Shown here piece after piece: positions 24,618 through 34,022 of a DNA stretch of 56,001 bases (within the stretch, counting starts at the first letter, position 1; each line of letters opens with the position of its first letter). The translations under genes and the position numbers were made by a program. The stretch is from Streptomyces sp. NRRL F-5630 (GTDB taxonomy: Bacteria; Actinomycetota; Actinomycetes; Streptomycetales; Streptomycetaceae), in contig NZ_JOGO01000040.1 in the NCBI RefSeq assembly GCF_000719475.1, positions 1-56,001 on the forward strand, given 5' to 3'. The notes beneath the pieces were generated by a model. The model was given only the letters and a program-made list of their open reading frames with translations, searched no databases and was not told where the DNA came from.

Positions 24618-26368
24618 CCGCCGTCGACTTCCGCAAGCCCGACGTGCTCCGCCCGGACGGCGACGACGACCCGCACTCCTGGGACGTCCCCGCCCCGGCC
24701 GACCACCCCGACCACAACGACGACCAGGAGCAGCTGGAGCACGAGGACGCCCCGGAGACTGGCACCGAGCCGGACGACGGCGACCCGCGCGCCATGCGGC
24801 TGCTCGCCGTCATCGCCGGAGTCGGCGGCCTGGTGCTCGCCGGGATCGGCTTCACCGGCTCCTACGACACCCTGCGCAACCTCGCGGAGGACAAGGACTT
24901 CGGCCTCTTCTCCTACGCGTTCCCCATCGGGATCGACGCGGGCATCCTCGTGCTCCTGGCGCTCGACCTCTACATGATGCGCAAGCGGATGCCGCTGCCG
25001 ATCCTGCGCTGGGCGGCCCACGGGCTGACCGCCGCCACGGTGGCGTTCAACGCCGCGGCCCCCCAGGGGCCGTGGACGGCTGACCCGCTTGCGGCCTCCA
25101 TGCATGGCGTCATCCCGGTGCTGTTCATCATCGCGGTGGAGGCCGCCCGCCACTACATCGGCCGGATGGCCGACCTGCTGGCCGGCGAAGCCCCGCTCGG
25201 GTCGGTCCCGCTGACCCGGTGGATCCTCTCCCCGCTGACCACGCCCCGCCTGGCCCGCCGGATGCGGCTCTACAACCTCCCCTATAAGGAGGTTGCCGCT
25301 CAGTACCAGCAGCTGCGGATCTACCGCGAGGGCCTGCGCCAGAAGTACGACGCCGATGAGCGGGGCTGGCGGAAGGCGGCGACGGCCAACGAGATGCTGC
25401 CGTTCAAGTTGGCGCCCTTCGGGTTCAGCGTGGAGCGTGCCCTTGCGGTGCCGCTGGAGGAGGAGACCAAGCGGGTCGAGAGGGAGGCGCAGGCCGCCGT
25501 TCAGCGTGCCGAGGCCGAGATTCAGCGAGTGAAGACCGATGTTCAACTCGGAGCCGCTCGCATTCAGGCGGAGGTCGACAAGATCCGCGCCGAGGGTCAG
25601 CTGAAGATCGCGAAAGCCGAAGCGGAACGGGAGGCTCAGGCGGAGGTTCAGCGCGCCGAAGCCGATGCTCAACTGCGTGAGGCAAGGCGTCAACACGCGC
25701 TCAAGCTCGCTGAGGACCAGGCGGCCGCCGAGGCGCAGGAGCTCGCCGACGAGACCGAGAAGCGCCGCACCCTCGCCCAGATCGAGCGGGAGAAGGTGCA
25801 GGCCAGTTGGGGTCTGGAGAAGCAGCAGATGGCCACGGAGGCCACCGAGGCAGAGCGCCGGATCCAGGCGGATGCCGCCGCCCGCGCCAAGCGCGACGAA
25901 GCCGCCCGCGAGGCTGGCATCGCGGAGCAGGAGCAGCGCCGGGCGGAGGCCGAAGCCGCGGCCAAGAAGGCCCTCGAAGAGGCCGCTGAACACGAGCGGA
26001 AGGAGGCTGAACACCGCGCCGCGACGGTGAACAAGGACCTGGAGGCGCAGCGCGACGCGGAGGAAATCGCCCTCTCCAAGGCCCGCGAGGAGGCTGCGGT
26101 CGAAGAGGCCGCAGAGCGTCGGGCGCGGGCCGCTGAACACGAGGCAGCGGCGGTCGAAGCCGCCGCCCTGGCCCGCATGAACCAGGTCGATTGGGACGTG
26201 CAGAGGGTCGTCGCGATGATCCAGACCCGGGGCGAGAGCGCGGTCACCGTCCGCGTCATCGCCGACGAGCTGGGCATCTCCACCGGCTCCGCGCAGGACC
26301 GCAAGACCCGCGCCGTCGACCTCCTCAACGGTGGCGGCATTGAGGCTCCGGAGCAGGCCGCAGCCTGA
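24614..26368 (+). CDS. DUF2637 membrane/coiled-coil protein
   Basis: 584 aa. The acidic N-terminus is followed by four TM segments (about residues 62-185: AVIAGVGGLVLAGIGFTG, FPIGIDAGILVLLALDLYMM, AAHGLTAATVAFNAAA, GVIPVLFIIAVEAARHYIG), the DUF2637 signature of actinomycete plasmids. A long Ala/Glu/Arg coiled coil spans about 275-530. The C-terminus has a small HTH (VRVIADELGISTGSAQDRKT). The architecture suggests a membrane-anchored scaffold that touches DNA during transfer. Confidence 0.82.
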   Translation: MTAVDFRKPDVLRPDGDDDPHSWDVPAPADHPDHNDDQEQLEHEDAPETGTEPDDGDPRAMRLLAVIAGVGGLVLAGIGFTGSYDTLRNLAEDKDFGLFSYAFPIGIDAGILVLLALDLYMMRKRMPLPILRWAAHGLTAATVAFNAAAPQGPWTADPLAASMHGVIPVLFIIAVEAARHYIGRMADLLAGEAPLGSVPLTRWILSPLTTPRLARRMRLYNLPYKEVAAQYQQLRIYREGLRQKYDADERGWRKAATANEMLPFKLAPFGFSVERALAVPLEEETKRVEREAQAAVQRAEAEIQRVKTDVQLGAARIQAEVDKIRAEGQLKIAKAEAEREAQAEVQRAEADAQLREARRQHALKLAEDQAAAEAQELADETEKRRTLAQIEREKVQASWGLEKQQMATEATEAERRIQADAAARAKRDEAAREAGIAEQEQRRAEAEAAAKKALEEAAEHERKEAEHRAATVNKDLEAQRDAEEIALSKAREEAAVEEAAERRARAAEHEAAAVEAAALARMNQVDWDVQRVVAMIQTRGESAVTVRVIADELGISTGSAQDRKTRAVDLLNGGGIEAPEQAAA

Positions 26369-26724
26369 AACGGAACCTGATCTGAGGGTCTTCCTGGCCC
26401 ACACGGTCGCCCCTCGCAGCACCCCTTCGGCACACCGCCGGACGGGGTGGCTGCGGGGGTCGGTCGCGGCCGCCAGGCCGACCGCTTCACCCGTTCCACC
26501 CAGCACGATCCGGCCCGACCAGAGGCCTGGAAAGCACCTTTTGCACCCCCGACCCCGCCGTTTACGGAAAGTAGCGGCGAGGCGAAGCGAAGCGAGGCGA
26601 GGCGAGCGGGAAACCCCCTCCCAGCCCCCTGTTGCGCCCTCCAGCTGGGGGTGATGGGGGGCTCTGCCCTCGCCTCGCGTCGCCTCGCCTCGCCTCGCCG
26701 CTACACATTGTGAGGAGATTCGTC
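26369..26724. other. 356-bp gap with long GCGAGGC-type inverted repeat
   Basis: Arms 26571-26606 and 26669-26704 (36 bp each, 33 matching) consist of GCGAG/GCGAA units: GTAGCGGCGAGGCGAAGCGA and so on, facing its complement. The 62-bp loop is C/G-rich. No gene lies in the gap. It probably acts as a terminator or RNA-stability element before the gene at 26725, whose GAGGAG site lies just after the right arm. Confidence 0.7.
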
Positions 26725-28824
26725 GTGGCAGACACCGCGACCGCGCCCCCGGACACCACCGCCGACGGCACTACCACCGAGGACACCGACCCCGCCGAAT
26801 ACACCGTCGTCACCGAGCCTTCGGAGACCACGGACCCGGCCCCGGAGCAGAAGAAGACCAGCCGCGGACGCCCCCAGGCGCTGCCGCTTCTCGTCCACGG
26901 CACGAACGCAACCGGAATCGCCACGGGCATCGCCTACGGCGTCGCCGGAGTGCCCGGACTCATCGCCGCGGGCGCGGCCGGAGTGGCTGTCGCCGCTGCC
27001 TCGCTGGCCGGTCGCAAGAAGCGCTCGAAGGTCTCCGCCACCCGCAAGGCCGCCGCCGCGAACCGCTCCGCAGGCGGCTCCGGCCGGGCCGGCGGGGGCG
27101 CGGGCAAGGGCGGTCTGCTCGGGCGCGGCGGTGGTGGTCGCGGCCGGTCGGGCGGCGGCGCCGGGGGCGGCCGGATGAACAATCGCGGCGGCCGGATGAA
27201 CGGCAGCGGCGGCAAGATGAACGGCACCGGGAAGGGCGCTGAACGGCGTCCCGGCGGCGGCCGTCACGCCGCAGGCGGCGGCACCGGCGGGTCCGGGCCC
27301 GGGAAGAACGGGCGCGGCCTGGGCGGTCTGCTCGGCAAGGGCGGCGGCCGCGGCAACGGCGGCCTGGGCGGCGGAGCCACCAGCCCCGGTGCCAACACCC
27401 CCAAGGGCACCGGCGGCAAGAACGGCCCCGGCGGGAGCAGCGGCGGCGGGAAGGCGGGCGCCGGTCAGAAGTCCCGCACCGGTAAGGCGTGGCAGACCCT
27501 CAAGGGCTGGGGCAACAAGATGCGCCGCAAGGGCGGCGGCTCGGGCACCGGCGGCTCCGGGAGCGCCGGTTCCTCCGGCGGCTCCAGCGGCTCCGGCTCC
27601 GAGTCCGGTTCCGGCTCCAGCGGCAAGGGCGCCACCCCGGCGAAGTCCCGCCTCGGGCGCGTGATGCAGAAGGTGCGCGGCTGGGCGGGCAAGCTGCGCC
27701 GCTCCAAGAAGGGGAAGGGCGGCTCGGGCGGTTCCGGTACGAAGGCCGGTCCGGCGTCGGGCCGCCTTTACCGGATGCGCCGCACCGCCGCCCGCAAGCT
27801 CGGGCATTGGGCACGCTGCGCCGGAGCGGGGTTCCTCGCGGGGCTCGCCGGGCTCCTCACGCTGCCGCTGGGAATCGTGTGGGGCACCTGGCGCCTGCTC
27901 ACCAAGCACCGCGACCCGCTCGCCGGGTTCGCCTTCCCCGTCCGGACCGCCGGACGGGTCTGGCGGTTCTTCTTCCGCCGTTCCAAGACCCGCCACGACA
28001 AGGAAGCCAAGGCGGACCAGCTCAACCTCACCGTCAACGATCCCCGGAAGGACACCGACTCCATGACCGGATCCTCTCTCGCCGCCGGCACCACTGTGCT
28101 GGACGGCAACAACTCCAAGTTCGCCCTCGCCATGCGGGCGACGCACTCCGCGTACACCGGCTACAGCCCGACCAGCATGATGGAGGTCGCTGCCGAGTAC
28201 GCGGGCCTGCCCAACGGCCTCCGTGCCGCGGCGATGGCCGTGCAGCAGATGGCCGTCAACTCCGACCAGAAGTACCCGTGCAGCAAGCGGGCCATCGCCA
28301 AGCTGACCGAGGCCTATCAGCGGATGGTCAACGCCGCCTCCCGCGCGGAGAACATGGTCGCCCTGTTCCGCTTCGCCCACGCCTTCGACATCGAGCGGAT
28401 CGTCGCTCCGAGGACGAACGAGTGGATGTGGAACGTCACCCCGAACGGGTCGTCCGCGTCCGAGGCCGCGATGTTCCAGCCGGGCCGGATCGAGTCGGGT
28501 TGCGTCCTGATGGCCGTGCTCTACCGCACCTTCGACCCGGTCCACATGCTCCAGGTCGGCTCCGAGTACCAGGGCATCGGCTACGGGCTGAACGCCCTGG
28601 CCGACGCGATCGAGGCACTGCACCAGCGCACCCGCGACCTGTACCCGGTCGATGACCGTGTCATCGACGAGCTCGGCACGCTGGTCCAGATGATCCGGGC
28701 GGCGGCCGACGACGCCGCTATGGCCGCGAAGCTGTTCCTCGAGGACCACCGCCTGGAGATCAGCCACAACACCAACCCCCGCAAGGGCCCGGCCGCCGAG
28801 TCCATGTGGAACGCCCCCCGCTGA
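26725..28824 (+). CDS. Gly-rich membrane protein of transfer cluster
   Basis: 699 aa from GTG 26725. Acidic Thr-rich N-terminus, hydrophobic segment (about 63-94), then about 220 residues of Gly/Arg/Lys-rich low complexity (GKGGLLGRGGGGRGRSGGGA), a basic part with TM AGFLAGLAGLLTLPLGIVWG (about 368) and a folded C-terminal half (FALAMRATHSAYTGYSPTSM, VLMAVLYRTFDPVHMLQVGS). The basic Gly-rich arm could bind DNA or cell-wall polymers. The position between the DUF2637 gene and the translocase fits the transfer apparatus. Confidence 0.7.
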   Translation: MADTATAPPDTTADGTTTEDTDPAEYTVVTEPSETTDPAPEQKKTSRGRPQALPLLVHGTNATGIATGIAYGVAGVPGLIAAGAAGVAVAAASLAGRKKRSKVSATRKAAAANRSAGGSGRAGGGAGKGGLLGRGGGGRGRSGGGAGGGRMNNRGGRMNGSGGKMNGTGKGAERRPGGGRHAAGGGTGGSGPGKNGRGLGGLLGKGGGRGNGGLGGGATSPGANTPKGTGGKNGPGGSSGGGKAGAGQKSRTGKAWQTLKGWGNKMRRKGGGSGTGGSGSAGSSGGSSGSGSESGSGSSGKGATPAKSRLGRVMQKVRGWAGKLRRSKKGKGGSGGSGTKAGPASGRLYRMRRTAARKLGHWARCAGAGFLAGLAGLLTLPLGIVWGTWRLLTKHRDPLAGFAFPVRTAGRVWRFFFRRSKTRHDKEAKADQLNLTVNDPRKDTDSMTGSSLAAGTTVLDGNNSKFALAMRATHSAYTGYSPTSMMEVAAEYAGLPNGLRAAAMAVQQMAVNSDQKYPCSKRAIAKLTEAYQRMVNAASRAENMVALFRFAHAFDIERIVAPRTNEWMWNVTPNGSSASEAAMFQPGRIESGCVLMAVLYRTFDPVHMLQVGSEYQGIGYGLNALADAIEALHQRTRDLYPVDDRVIDELGTLVQMIRAAADDAAMAAKLFLEDHRLEISHNTNPRKGPAAESMWNAPR

Positions 28825-28968
28825 CCCTTCGACCCCCAGCACGACCCGCACCACCAGGAGCCGGTGGCCGACCCCGAACCCCGGGGCCGGTCACCGGCTC
28901 CCCTGCTGCCTATCCGCCTTGTTGCTGTCCCCTGCCCCCCCTTCCTGACCAGGACGGAGAACCTCCCC

Positions 28969-31407
28969 ATGTCGATGCGTCACTGGGACTGGTCGCTGCC
29001 CAGCGGCCACACCACCTTCCTCGGATACGCCAGCGAGACCGCCGCCTCGATGGTGATGCTCGCCCCGATCACCGGACTGCCCTGGCAGGCCGCCGCCGTC
29101 ACCCTCACCGGTGCGGCCGCCGCCGGTGCCGTCCACGACCTGCGCGAGGGCACCACGGCCGGCACCCTCACCACCCGCGCCCTGTCCTGGGTCACCGCGG
29201 CCGGGTGGGCGTCCTGGGCGCTGGCGACCGCGCCCCTGACCTCCACCGGCTGGGCGACAGGCCTGGGCCTGGCCGCCGTCGGCATCGCCGCGAACGCGGG
29301 CGCGACCCGCTCTGAGTCCACCCGCTCCGAGCGCAAGCGGCTGCTCAAGCTGCGCCGTGAGTCGGTCGGCATCCTGCGCGACTGGGAAGACCGCATGAAG
29401 CGCGTCGCCCGGGTGGAAGGCTGCGTCGGCAAGGACGTGCAGCACTGGCCCGGGAAGGTCGGCTACACCGTCGAGCTCGACCTGCCCTCGGGCGGGACCA
29501 CGGCCGAGGACCTGAACGGCTACGGCCCGAAGTTCGCCGCCGACCTGCGCCTCGCCGACGGCTGCGGCGTCGAGATCTTCCCCGGCGCCAACCGCGGCAC
29601 GATCCTGATCGAGGTCACCCTCAAGGACGTCATCAGCGAGGACATCCCCTACCCGGAGGACTTCTCCGAGCTGACGCTGACCGAGCGGTTCCCCTTCGGG
29701 GTGCACCGCAACGGCCAGGAGGCCCTGGGCAGTCTCTGCAACGACTGCGGCATTCTCATCGGCGAGACGGACGCGGGCAAGACGAACACGCTGCGCGTCG
29801 TCACCGGCCAGCTCGCCCGGATGCCCGACGCGCTGATCTGGGCCATCGACATCACCGGCGGGGGCGTCGCCCTCCCGTGGATCACCCCGTGGGCCACCGA
29901 GGGTCTCGCGTCCGCGCCGGTCGTCGACTGGATCGCGCACACCGAGGACGAAGCCCGGCTCATGCTCAAGATGGCCGGGGAGATCATCGCGGCCCGCAAG
30001 GCCGGATACCAGCAGCTGATGCGGGAGAAGAAGACCGACAACAAGCTGCCGATCTCCCACGAGATCCCCGGCATCGTCATCATCACCGACGAGACCGCCT
30101 CCCTCCCCTTCGACGTCAAGGAGATGCTCGACAAGGTCGCCGAAGAGGGCCGCGCGATGCGCGTGCGCAACCTCGTCTGCGGCCTGCGCGCCACGCAGGA
30201 CGTCGTCACCGCCACCATGAAGATCCAGGCCAAGTGGCGCGTCGGCATGACCGTCTCCGACGCCGAAGAACTCGCGTACCTCTTCCCCGGCTACATCAAG
30301 ATCGACCCGAAGGACGCGCCTGTCGCGGGCGCCGGGTGGACGATGCACACCCGCCTCGGGCCGAAGAAGCCCACGGCGATGAAGGTGTGGCGCCTGGTCG
30401 ACGAGCTCACCGACAAGATCTGCGCCGCGACCGCCGCCCGGCGGCCCACGCTGGATGAGCTGTCCGCGTCGGTGGAGAGCGGCGCGTTCTACCCGCAGCG
30501 CTGGGCGCGCACGCTGCCGGACCTCTACAAGGGCCAGCAGCTCACCGAGTCCGCGCAGCACGCGATCGACAACGCCGGGGAGATCATCGACGCCTCCACC
30601 CTGCTCGCCTCCGCCCCGGCCCCGGCCGGATCGGCCGGCACCACCCCTGCGGCACCTGCGGCCTCGGTGCCGCAGGGGTTCGAGGGCTTCGGCGGCGCGG
30701 TGGAACTGTTCGCCGCCGTCAACGCCAGCCTCGACCCGGCCGCCGGGCCGATCGCGGTTCCCGCCGGCCCGGCTCCTGCCGCCGCCCCGGCCGCCGCTCC
30801 GGCAGCGGCCCCGCTCCCCCGCCCGACCCGCCCGGTCGACCCGCGCGAGAAGGGCTGGGAGCTCCTGGTCGCCGCCGGTGAAACCGGGTACACGCCCAAG
30901 CTCCTGCACGAGGCACTCCAGCAGCTCCTGGGCGACGCCACCCCGGCGCCGCGCACGGTCGGCGGCTGGCTCAGCAAGTGGGCGGAGGAAGGCAGGGCCC
31001 TCAAGGACGACTCCGGGCAGTACGCCCGGTACATCGCCCGCGAGGCCGCCGCCCAGCAGCCCAGCACCGCCCCCGCCGAACCGGCCGGGACGGTACTGCC
31101 CGAGGGCCTGGACGGCGCCCTGGTCCTCGAAGCCGTCGAACTGGTCGTGTCCACCCAGTTCGGGTCGACCTCGATGCTCCAGCGCAAGCTGCGCATCGGC
31201 TTCGCCCTGGCACAGACGCTGATGGACTACCTCCACCAGCTGGGCATCGTCGGCCCCTCCGACGGATCCAAGGCACGCGAAATCCAGGTCTCGACTGACA
31301 ACCTGGAGGTGGTAAAGATGAGGCTGGCCGACGAACTCGGCTTCACCGCGCGCGACTTGGGCGCGATGGGTCTCGCGGCCGCCGCCGCTTCGCACACCAA
31401 GGAGTGA
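28969..31407 (+). CDS. FtsK/SpoIIIE-type DNA translocase (TraB-like, plasmid transfer)
   Basis: 812 aa. N-terminal TM region (about 15-105), then the motor: Walker A IGETDAGKTNTLRVV (about 264), Walker B IPGIVIITDETASLPF (about 369), GRAMRVRNLVCGLRATQ. A Pro/Ala linker precedes a C-terminal FtsK-gamma-like winged helix (LVLEAVELVVSTQFGSTSML, ALAQTLMDYLHQLGIVG). In Streptomyces a single FtsK-like hexamer recognises clt repeats and moves double-stranded plasmid DNA between hyphae, so this is the likely key conjugation protein. ATG 28969 chosen for GGAG; an in-frame GTG at 28864 is possible. Confidence 0.92.
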   Translation: MSMRHWDWSLPSGHTTFLGYASETAASMVMLAPITGLPWQAAAVTLTGAAAAGAVHDLREGTTAGTLTTRALSWVTAAGWASWALATAPLTSTGWATGLGLAAVGIAANAGATRSESTRSERKRLLKLRRESVGILRDWEDRMKRVARVEGCVGKDVQHWPGKVGYTVELDLPSGGTTAEDLNGYGPKFAADLRLADGCGVEIFPGANRGTILIEVTLKDVISEDIPYPEDFSELTLTERFPFGVHRNGQEALGSLCNDCGILIGETDAGKTNTLRVVTGQLARMPDALIWAIDITGGGVALPWITPWATEGLASAPVVDWIAHTEDEARLMLKMAGEIIAARKAGYQQLMREKKTDNKLPISHEIPGIVIITDETASLPFDVKEMLDKVAEEGRAMRVRNLVCGLRATQDVVTATMKIQAKWRVGMTVSDAEELAYLFPGYIKIDPKDAPVAGAGWTMHTRLGPKKPTAMKVWRLVDELTDKICAATAARRPTLDELSASVESGAFYPQRWARTLPDLYKGQQLTESAQHAIDNAGEIIDASTLLASAPAPAGSAGTTPAAPAASVPQGFEGFGGAVELFAAVNASLDPAAGPIAVPAGPAPAAAPAAAPAAAPLPRPTRPVDPREKGWELLVAAGETGYTPKLLHEALQQLLGDATPAPRTVGGWLSKWAEEGRALKDDSGQYARYIAREAAAQQPSTAPAEPAGTVLPEGLDGALVLEAVELVVSTQFGSTSMLQRKLRIGFALAQTLMDYLHQLGIVGPSDGSKAREIQVSTDNLEVVKMRLADELGFTARDLGAMGLAAAAASHTKE

Positions 31408-31409
31408 CC

Positions 31410-31712
31410 ATGGAGACAGCGGATGAGGAGATCGAGCGCCTGGAGGCCGAACGGCACTCCTACAGCGAGACCTTCAAGAACACCTCCGAGGCCGACACCG
31501 TCACCCGCGCACACCTCCAGTCGGAGATGGACCGGCGCACCGCCCGGATCCAGGAACTCCAGCAGCACCAGCCGCTGGGGTTCTTCGCCCGCTGGGGCCT
31601 GCGCGCCGCCGCCCTCGCGGCAGCCTGGAGCGCGTTCGAGTTCGGCCCCTGGTGGGTGAAGGCCGGCCTCGGTCTCCTCGCGGCGTTCCTCGCCTTCTAC
31701 AGCCTCGGCTGA
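31410..31712 (+). CDS. Coiled-coil plus TM small protein
   Basis: 100 aa, METADEEIERLEAERHSYSE, then DRRTARIQELQQHQPLGFFA and two short hydrophobic stretches (LRAAALAAAWSAFEFG, AGLGLLAAFLAFYSLG). AAGGAG overlaps the translocase stop, so it is coupled. A probable Spd-type accessory to the translocase. Confidence 0.65.
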   Translation: METADEEIERLEAERHSYSETFKNTSEADTVTRAHLQSEMDRRTARIQELQQHQPLGFFARWGLRAAALAAAWSAFEFGPWWVKAGLGLLAAFLAFYSLG

Positions 31713-31751
31713 CCTCCCCGCCCCCGCCCCACGGCCCGACCGGGCCACCCA

Positions 31752-31784
31752 GGACCCGCCCAGCCACCCCGGCCGGGCGGGTCC
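31752..31784. terminator. Intergenic hairpin
   Basis: Perfect 10-bp arms GGACCCGCCC / GGGCGGGTCC, 13-nt loop. Confidence 0.65.
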
Positions 31785-31826
31785 TTCGCGTTCCCCACCA
31801 CCCTCTCCCCCCTCAAGGAGCACCCC

Positions 31827-32465
31827 GTGGAACCCCGCGACCTCACCCTCACCGACTACCAGCACACCCCGCCGCACCCCGGCCCGCCCACCGCCGGCCT
31901 CCCGGTCGACGGACTGGAACAGATCTGGGCCCTGTTCCCCGAGGCCCGCCCTGACGCCCGGCCCGGCGACCTCCCGGCCGCGCCCGCCCACACCACCGTC
32001 GGACTCCCCACCGACGAGGCGTACATGGCGCGCGTCTACGAGCTGGTCCGCCGGGAGGAAGCCCTCCAGTACCTCCGCGCGCAATACCAGCAGGCGGCCC
32101 TCGCCCCGGCCCCCACCTACCCGCAGGTCATGGCTCCGGCACCGACCCACCTGCTTCCGCCCGCCGCTCCGGCCGCACCGCAGCGAGCGGTGCCGGCGTT
32201 CGTGTGGAAGTACAGCGCCATCGCCCTGTCGACCGGCGGCGGCATCGCACTCGCCGGGGTCGGCGTCGGTGCTGTCGCTCCGGCCCTCGCGCAACTGCCC
32301 GCCATCCTCACCGCGACCGGCCAGGCCGTGATGAGCGTGACCGGCCTGTTCGTACTGCTCTTCCTCGCGCTCGCCGTACGCGGAGCCTCGCGTGGCAACG
32401 GCGGGGGCGGCACCACGGTCAACATCCGCAAGGCGGTTTTCCGGCGCAACAAGTTCCACGGATGA
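31827..32465 (+). CDS. Membrane protein of transfer cluster
   Basis: 212 aa from GTG 31827 with AAGGAG upstream. A Pro-rich N-terminal half (YQHTPPHPGPPTAGLPVDGL), a helical stretch YELVRREEALQYLRAQYQQA, then two TM segments (IALSTGGGIALAGVGVGAVA, VMSVTGLFVLLFLALAVRGA). The C-terminus is basic. No defined family; Spd-like by position. Confidence 0.6.
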   Translation: MEPRDLTLTDYQHTPPHPGPPTAGLPVDGLEQIWALFPEARPDARPGDLPAAPAHTTVGLPTDEAYMARVYELVRREEALQYLRAQYQQAALAPAPTYPQVMAPAPTHLLPPAAPAAPQRAVPAFVWKYSAIALSTGGGIALAGVGVGAVAPALAQLPAILTATGQAVMSVTGLFVLLFLALAVRGASRGNGGGGTTVNIRKAVFRRNKFHG

Positions 32466-32575
32466 GCCGGGCTGCCTGCCTCGCCCCCGCCCCGCCCGGC
32501 CCGCTCCTGGGCGCCGGGGACGGGACAGGCCGCCCGGCCCGCACCACCACCGTCTCGACAAGGAGCAGCATCACC

Positions 32576-33325
32576 TTGGCACCCAACGACCCGACCCCGG
32601 CCGCCGACAACGACCGCACGAAGTCGACGTCGACGAAGAAGGCGTCCCGCCTCTCCGAAGCCCGCACCTGGTGGAACGAGGCATGGGACAAGGGCGGCAC
32701 CCTCCACGAGCTGTGGGAAGACGTCCGCCGCGCACCTGATGCCGGATGGCACGGCATGGCCAACTGGATCAAGGCCGTCGCCGCCATCGCCGCCTTCTCG
32801 TTCGTCGTCCTGCTCTTCAACGGCGCCGTCAACGTCCTGCTGGATGCCGCGCACCGCATCCTCACCGCCGTGCCGAACGTCCAGGTCGGCGACAACACCT
32901 CCACCGGCGTGTGGGCCACGATCGACAACCCGATCCGCTCCTACATCGCCACCCACTCCGCCGACCTGCCGATCAGCGCCTCCACCGTCTACACCCTGTG
33001 GCAGGTCACCGGCCTGTTCTCCCTGATCGCCGGGTTCATCACCCGCAGCAACGGGATCCGGCTGACGTGGCTGGCATGGGGGTGCGCGGGCATCGCGATG
33101 GTCTGGACGACGACCCCGGACACCTCGCGCACCGTCGCCACCGCCATCGCCGTCCTCGCCTGGACGTTCGCGTCGGCCTTCGCCCTGCGCGGACTGAGCC
33201 TGCGGCCGCGGGTCTTCTCCACCGTCCACACCGGTGCCCCGCAGATCACGGTCCAGCCGCAGATCCACATCCCGGCCCAGCCCGACGGCCCCGCCCCGGA
33301 CAACGTCCGCCAGCTGGGCCGCTGA
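32576..33325 (+). CDS. Multi-TM membrane protein of transfer cluster
   Basis: 249 aa from TTG 32576, preceded by AAGGAG at 10 nt; ATG 32462 in frame would read through a GC-rich spacer. A Lys/Ser-rich N-terminus is followed by amphipathic WWNEAWDKGGTLHELWEDV and four TM segments (IKAVAAIAAFSFVVLLFNGA; LWQVTGLFSLIAGFITRSNG; LTWLAWGCAGIAMVWTTTPD; AVLAWTFASAFALRGL). The tail is Pro-rich. Probable transfer or spread membrane component. Confidence 0.65.
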   Translation: MAPNDPTPAADNDRTKSTSTKKASRLSEARTWWNEAWDKGGTLHELWEDVRRAPDAGWHGMANWIKAVAAIAAFSFVVLLFNGAVNVLLDAAHRILTAVPNVQVGDNTSTGVWATIDNPIRSYIATHSADLPISASTVYTLWQVTGLFSLIAGFITRSNGIRLTWLAWGCAGIAMVWTTTPDTSRTVATAIAVLAWTFASAFALRGLSLRPRVFSTVHTGAPQITVQPQIHIPAQPDGPAPDNVRQLGR

Positions 33326-33341
33326 TCCGGTCGCTCCGCCT

Positions 33342-33391
33342 GGTCACCGGCCGCCACCGCCCATACCCCGGGCGGTCGGCTGCCGGTGACC
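33342..33391. terminator. Long intergenic hairpin
   Basis: Outer arms GGTCACCGG / CCGGTGACC with an inner CCGCCC / GGGCGG stem. Confidence 0.65.
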
Positions 33392-33492
33392 GGACAGGCC
33401 GACCGGCCTGAGCTCCACCGCGCCCGCCAGCCCGCCACCAGGCGCGGCGGGCGCTTGAACGTCCACGCCACCGACGACATGGAGGGTTCATC

Positions 33493-33888
33493 GTGCTCAT
33501 CCCCCGGCCCCGCCGCAGGATCGGCCGCCCCCGCCCCACCACCCGCGAGATCGACAGCACGCTCGCCGAACAGACCGAGACCGCGAACGCGCGAGTCGCC
33601 GACCACGCGGCGCTCGCCATCGCGAAGTACCCGACCACGCTGTCCCTCCAGCCCCCCGTCCTCGACGTCCGAGGCCGTCTCCTCCTTGACCTCGCCCGCC
33701 TCGAAGGCGTTCTCGTCGGCGCCCGTCACCACCGCCTGGATCCGCGGCTCACCGAGCTCCTGGAGGCGGCCGTCGCGCAGGGACACCGGCTCAGCAAGAC
33801 CCTCGCAGTCATCGCCCACGGCACCGCCGAACCCACTCCCACCCAGCCCCAGCACGCCGACGACGACCTCACCGGCCTGCACGGCTGA
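33493..33888 (+). CDS. Hypothetical protein
   Basis: 131 aa from GTG 33493 (GGAGGG upstream). The basic N-terminus LIPRPRRRIGRPRPTTREID is echoed by the short frame at 34636. The rest is helical (VRGRLLLDLARLEGVLVGAR, LTELLEAAVAQGHRLSKTLA). No family recognised. Confidence 0.55.
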   Translation: MLIPRPRRRIGRPRPTTREIDSTLAEQTETANARVADHAALAIAKYPTTLSLQPPVLDVRGRLLLDLARLEGVLVGARHHRLDPRLTELLEAAVAQGHRLSKTLAVIAHGTAEPTPTQPQHADDDLTGLHG

Positions 33889-33944
33889 GGGGTCTCCGGG
33901 CCGCCCCGGGGCCGCCTACCTGGAACTGACCCGGCGCTCCGCCT

Positions 33945-33976
33945 CGCTCTCGCCCCGCACACACGGGGCGAGAGCG
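33945..33976. terminator. Intergenic hairpin
   Basis: Perfect 13-bp arms CGCTCTCGCCCCG / CGGGGCGAGAGCG, 6-nt loop CACACA. Confidence 0.7.
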
Positions 33977-34022
33977 GGACAGGCCGCCCGGCCCGCCCAA
34001 CCCAGCCACCCAAGGAGCACTC

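Noticed and set aside
24338..26506. 722-aa minus-strand frame, and the similar ones at 26701-28854 and 28891-31395
   Set aside because: Shadows of the DUF2637, Gly-rich and FtsK-like genes, caused by high GC third positions.
32462..32575. N-terminal extension (MSRAACLAP...) of the multi-TM gene
   Set aside because: It would translate a GC-rich intergenic spacer like those before other genes of the cluster; the TTG at 32576 has AAGGAG.
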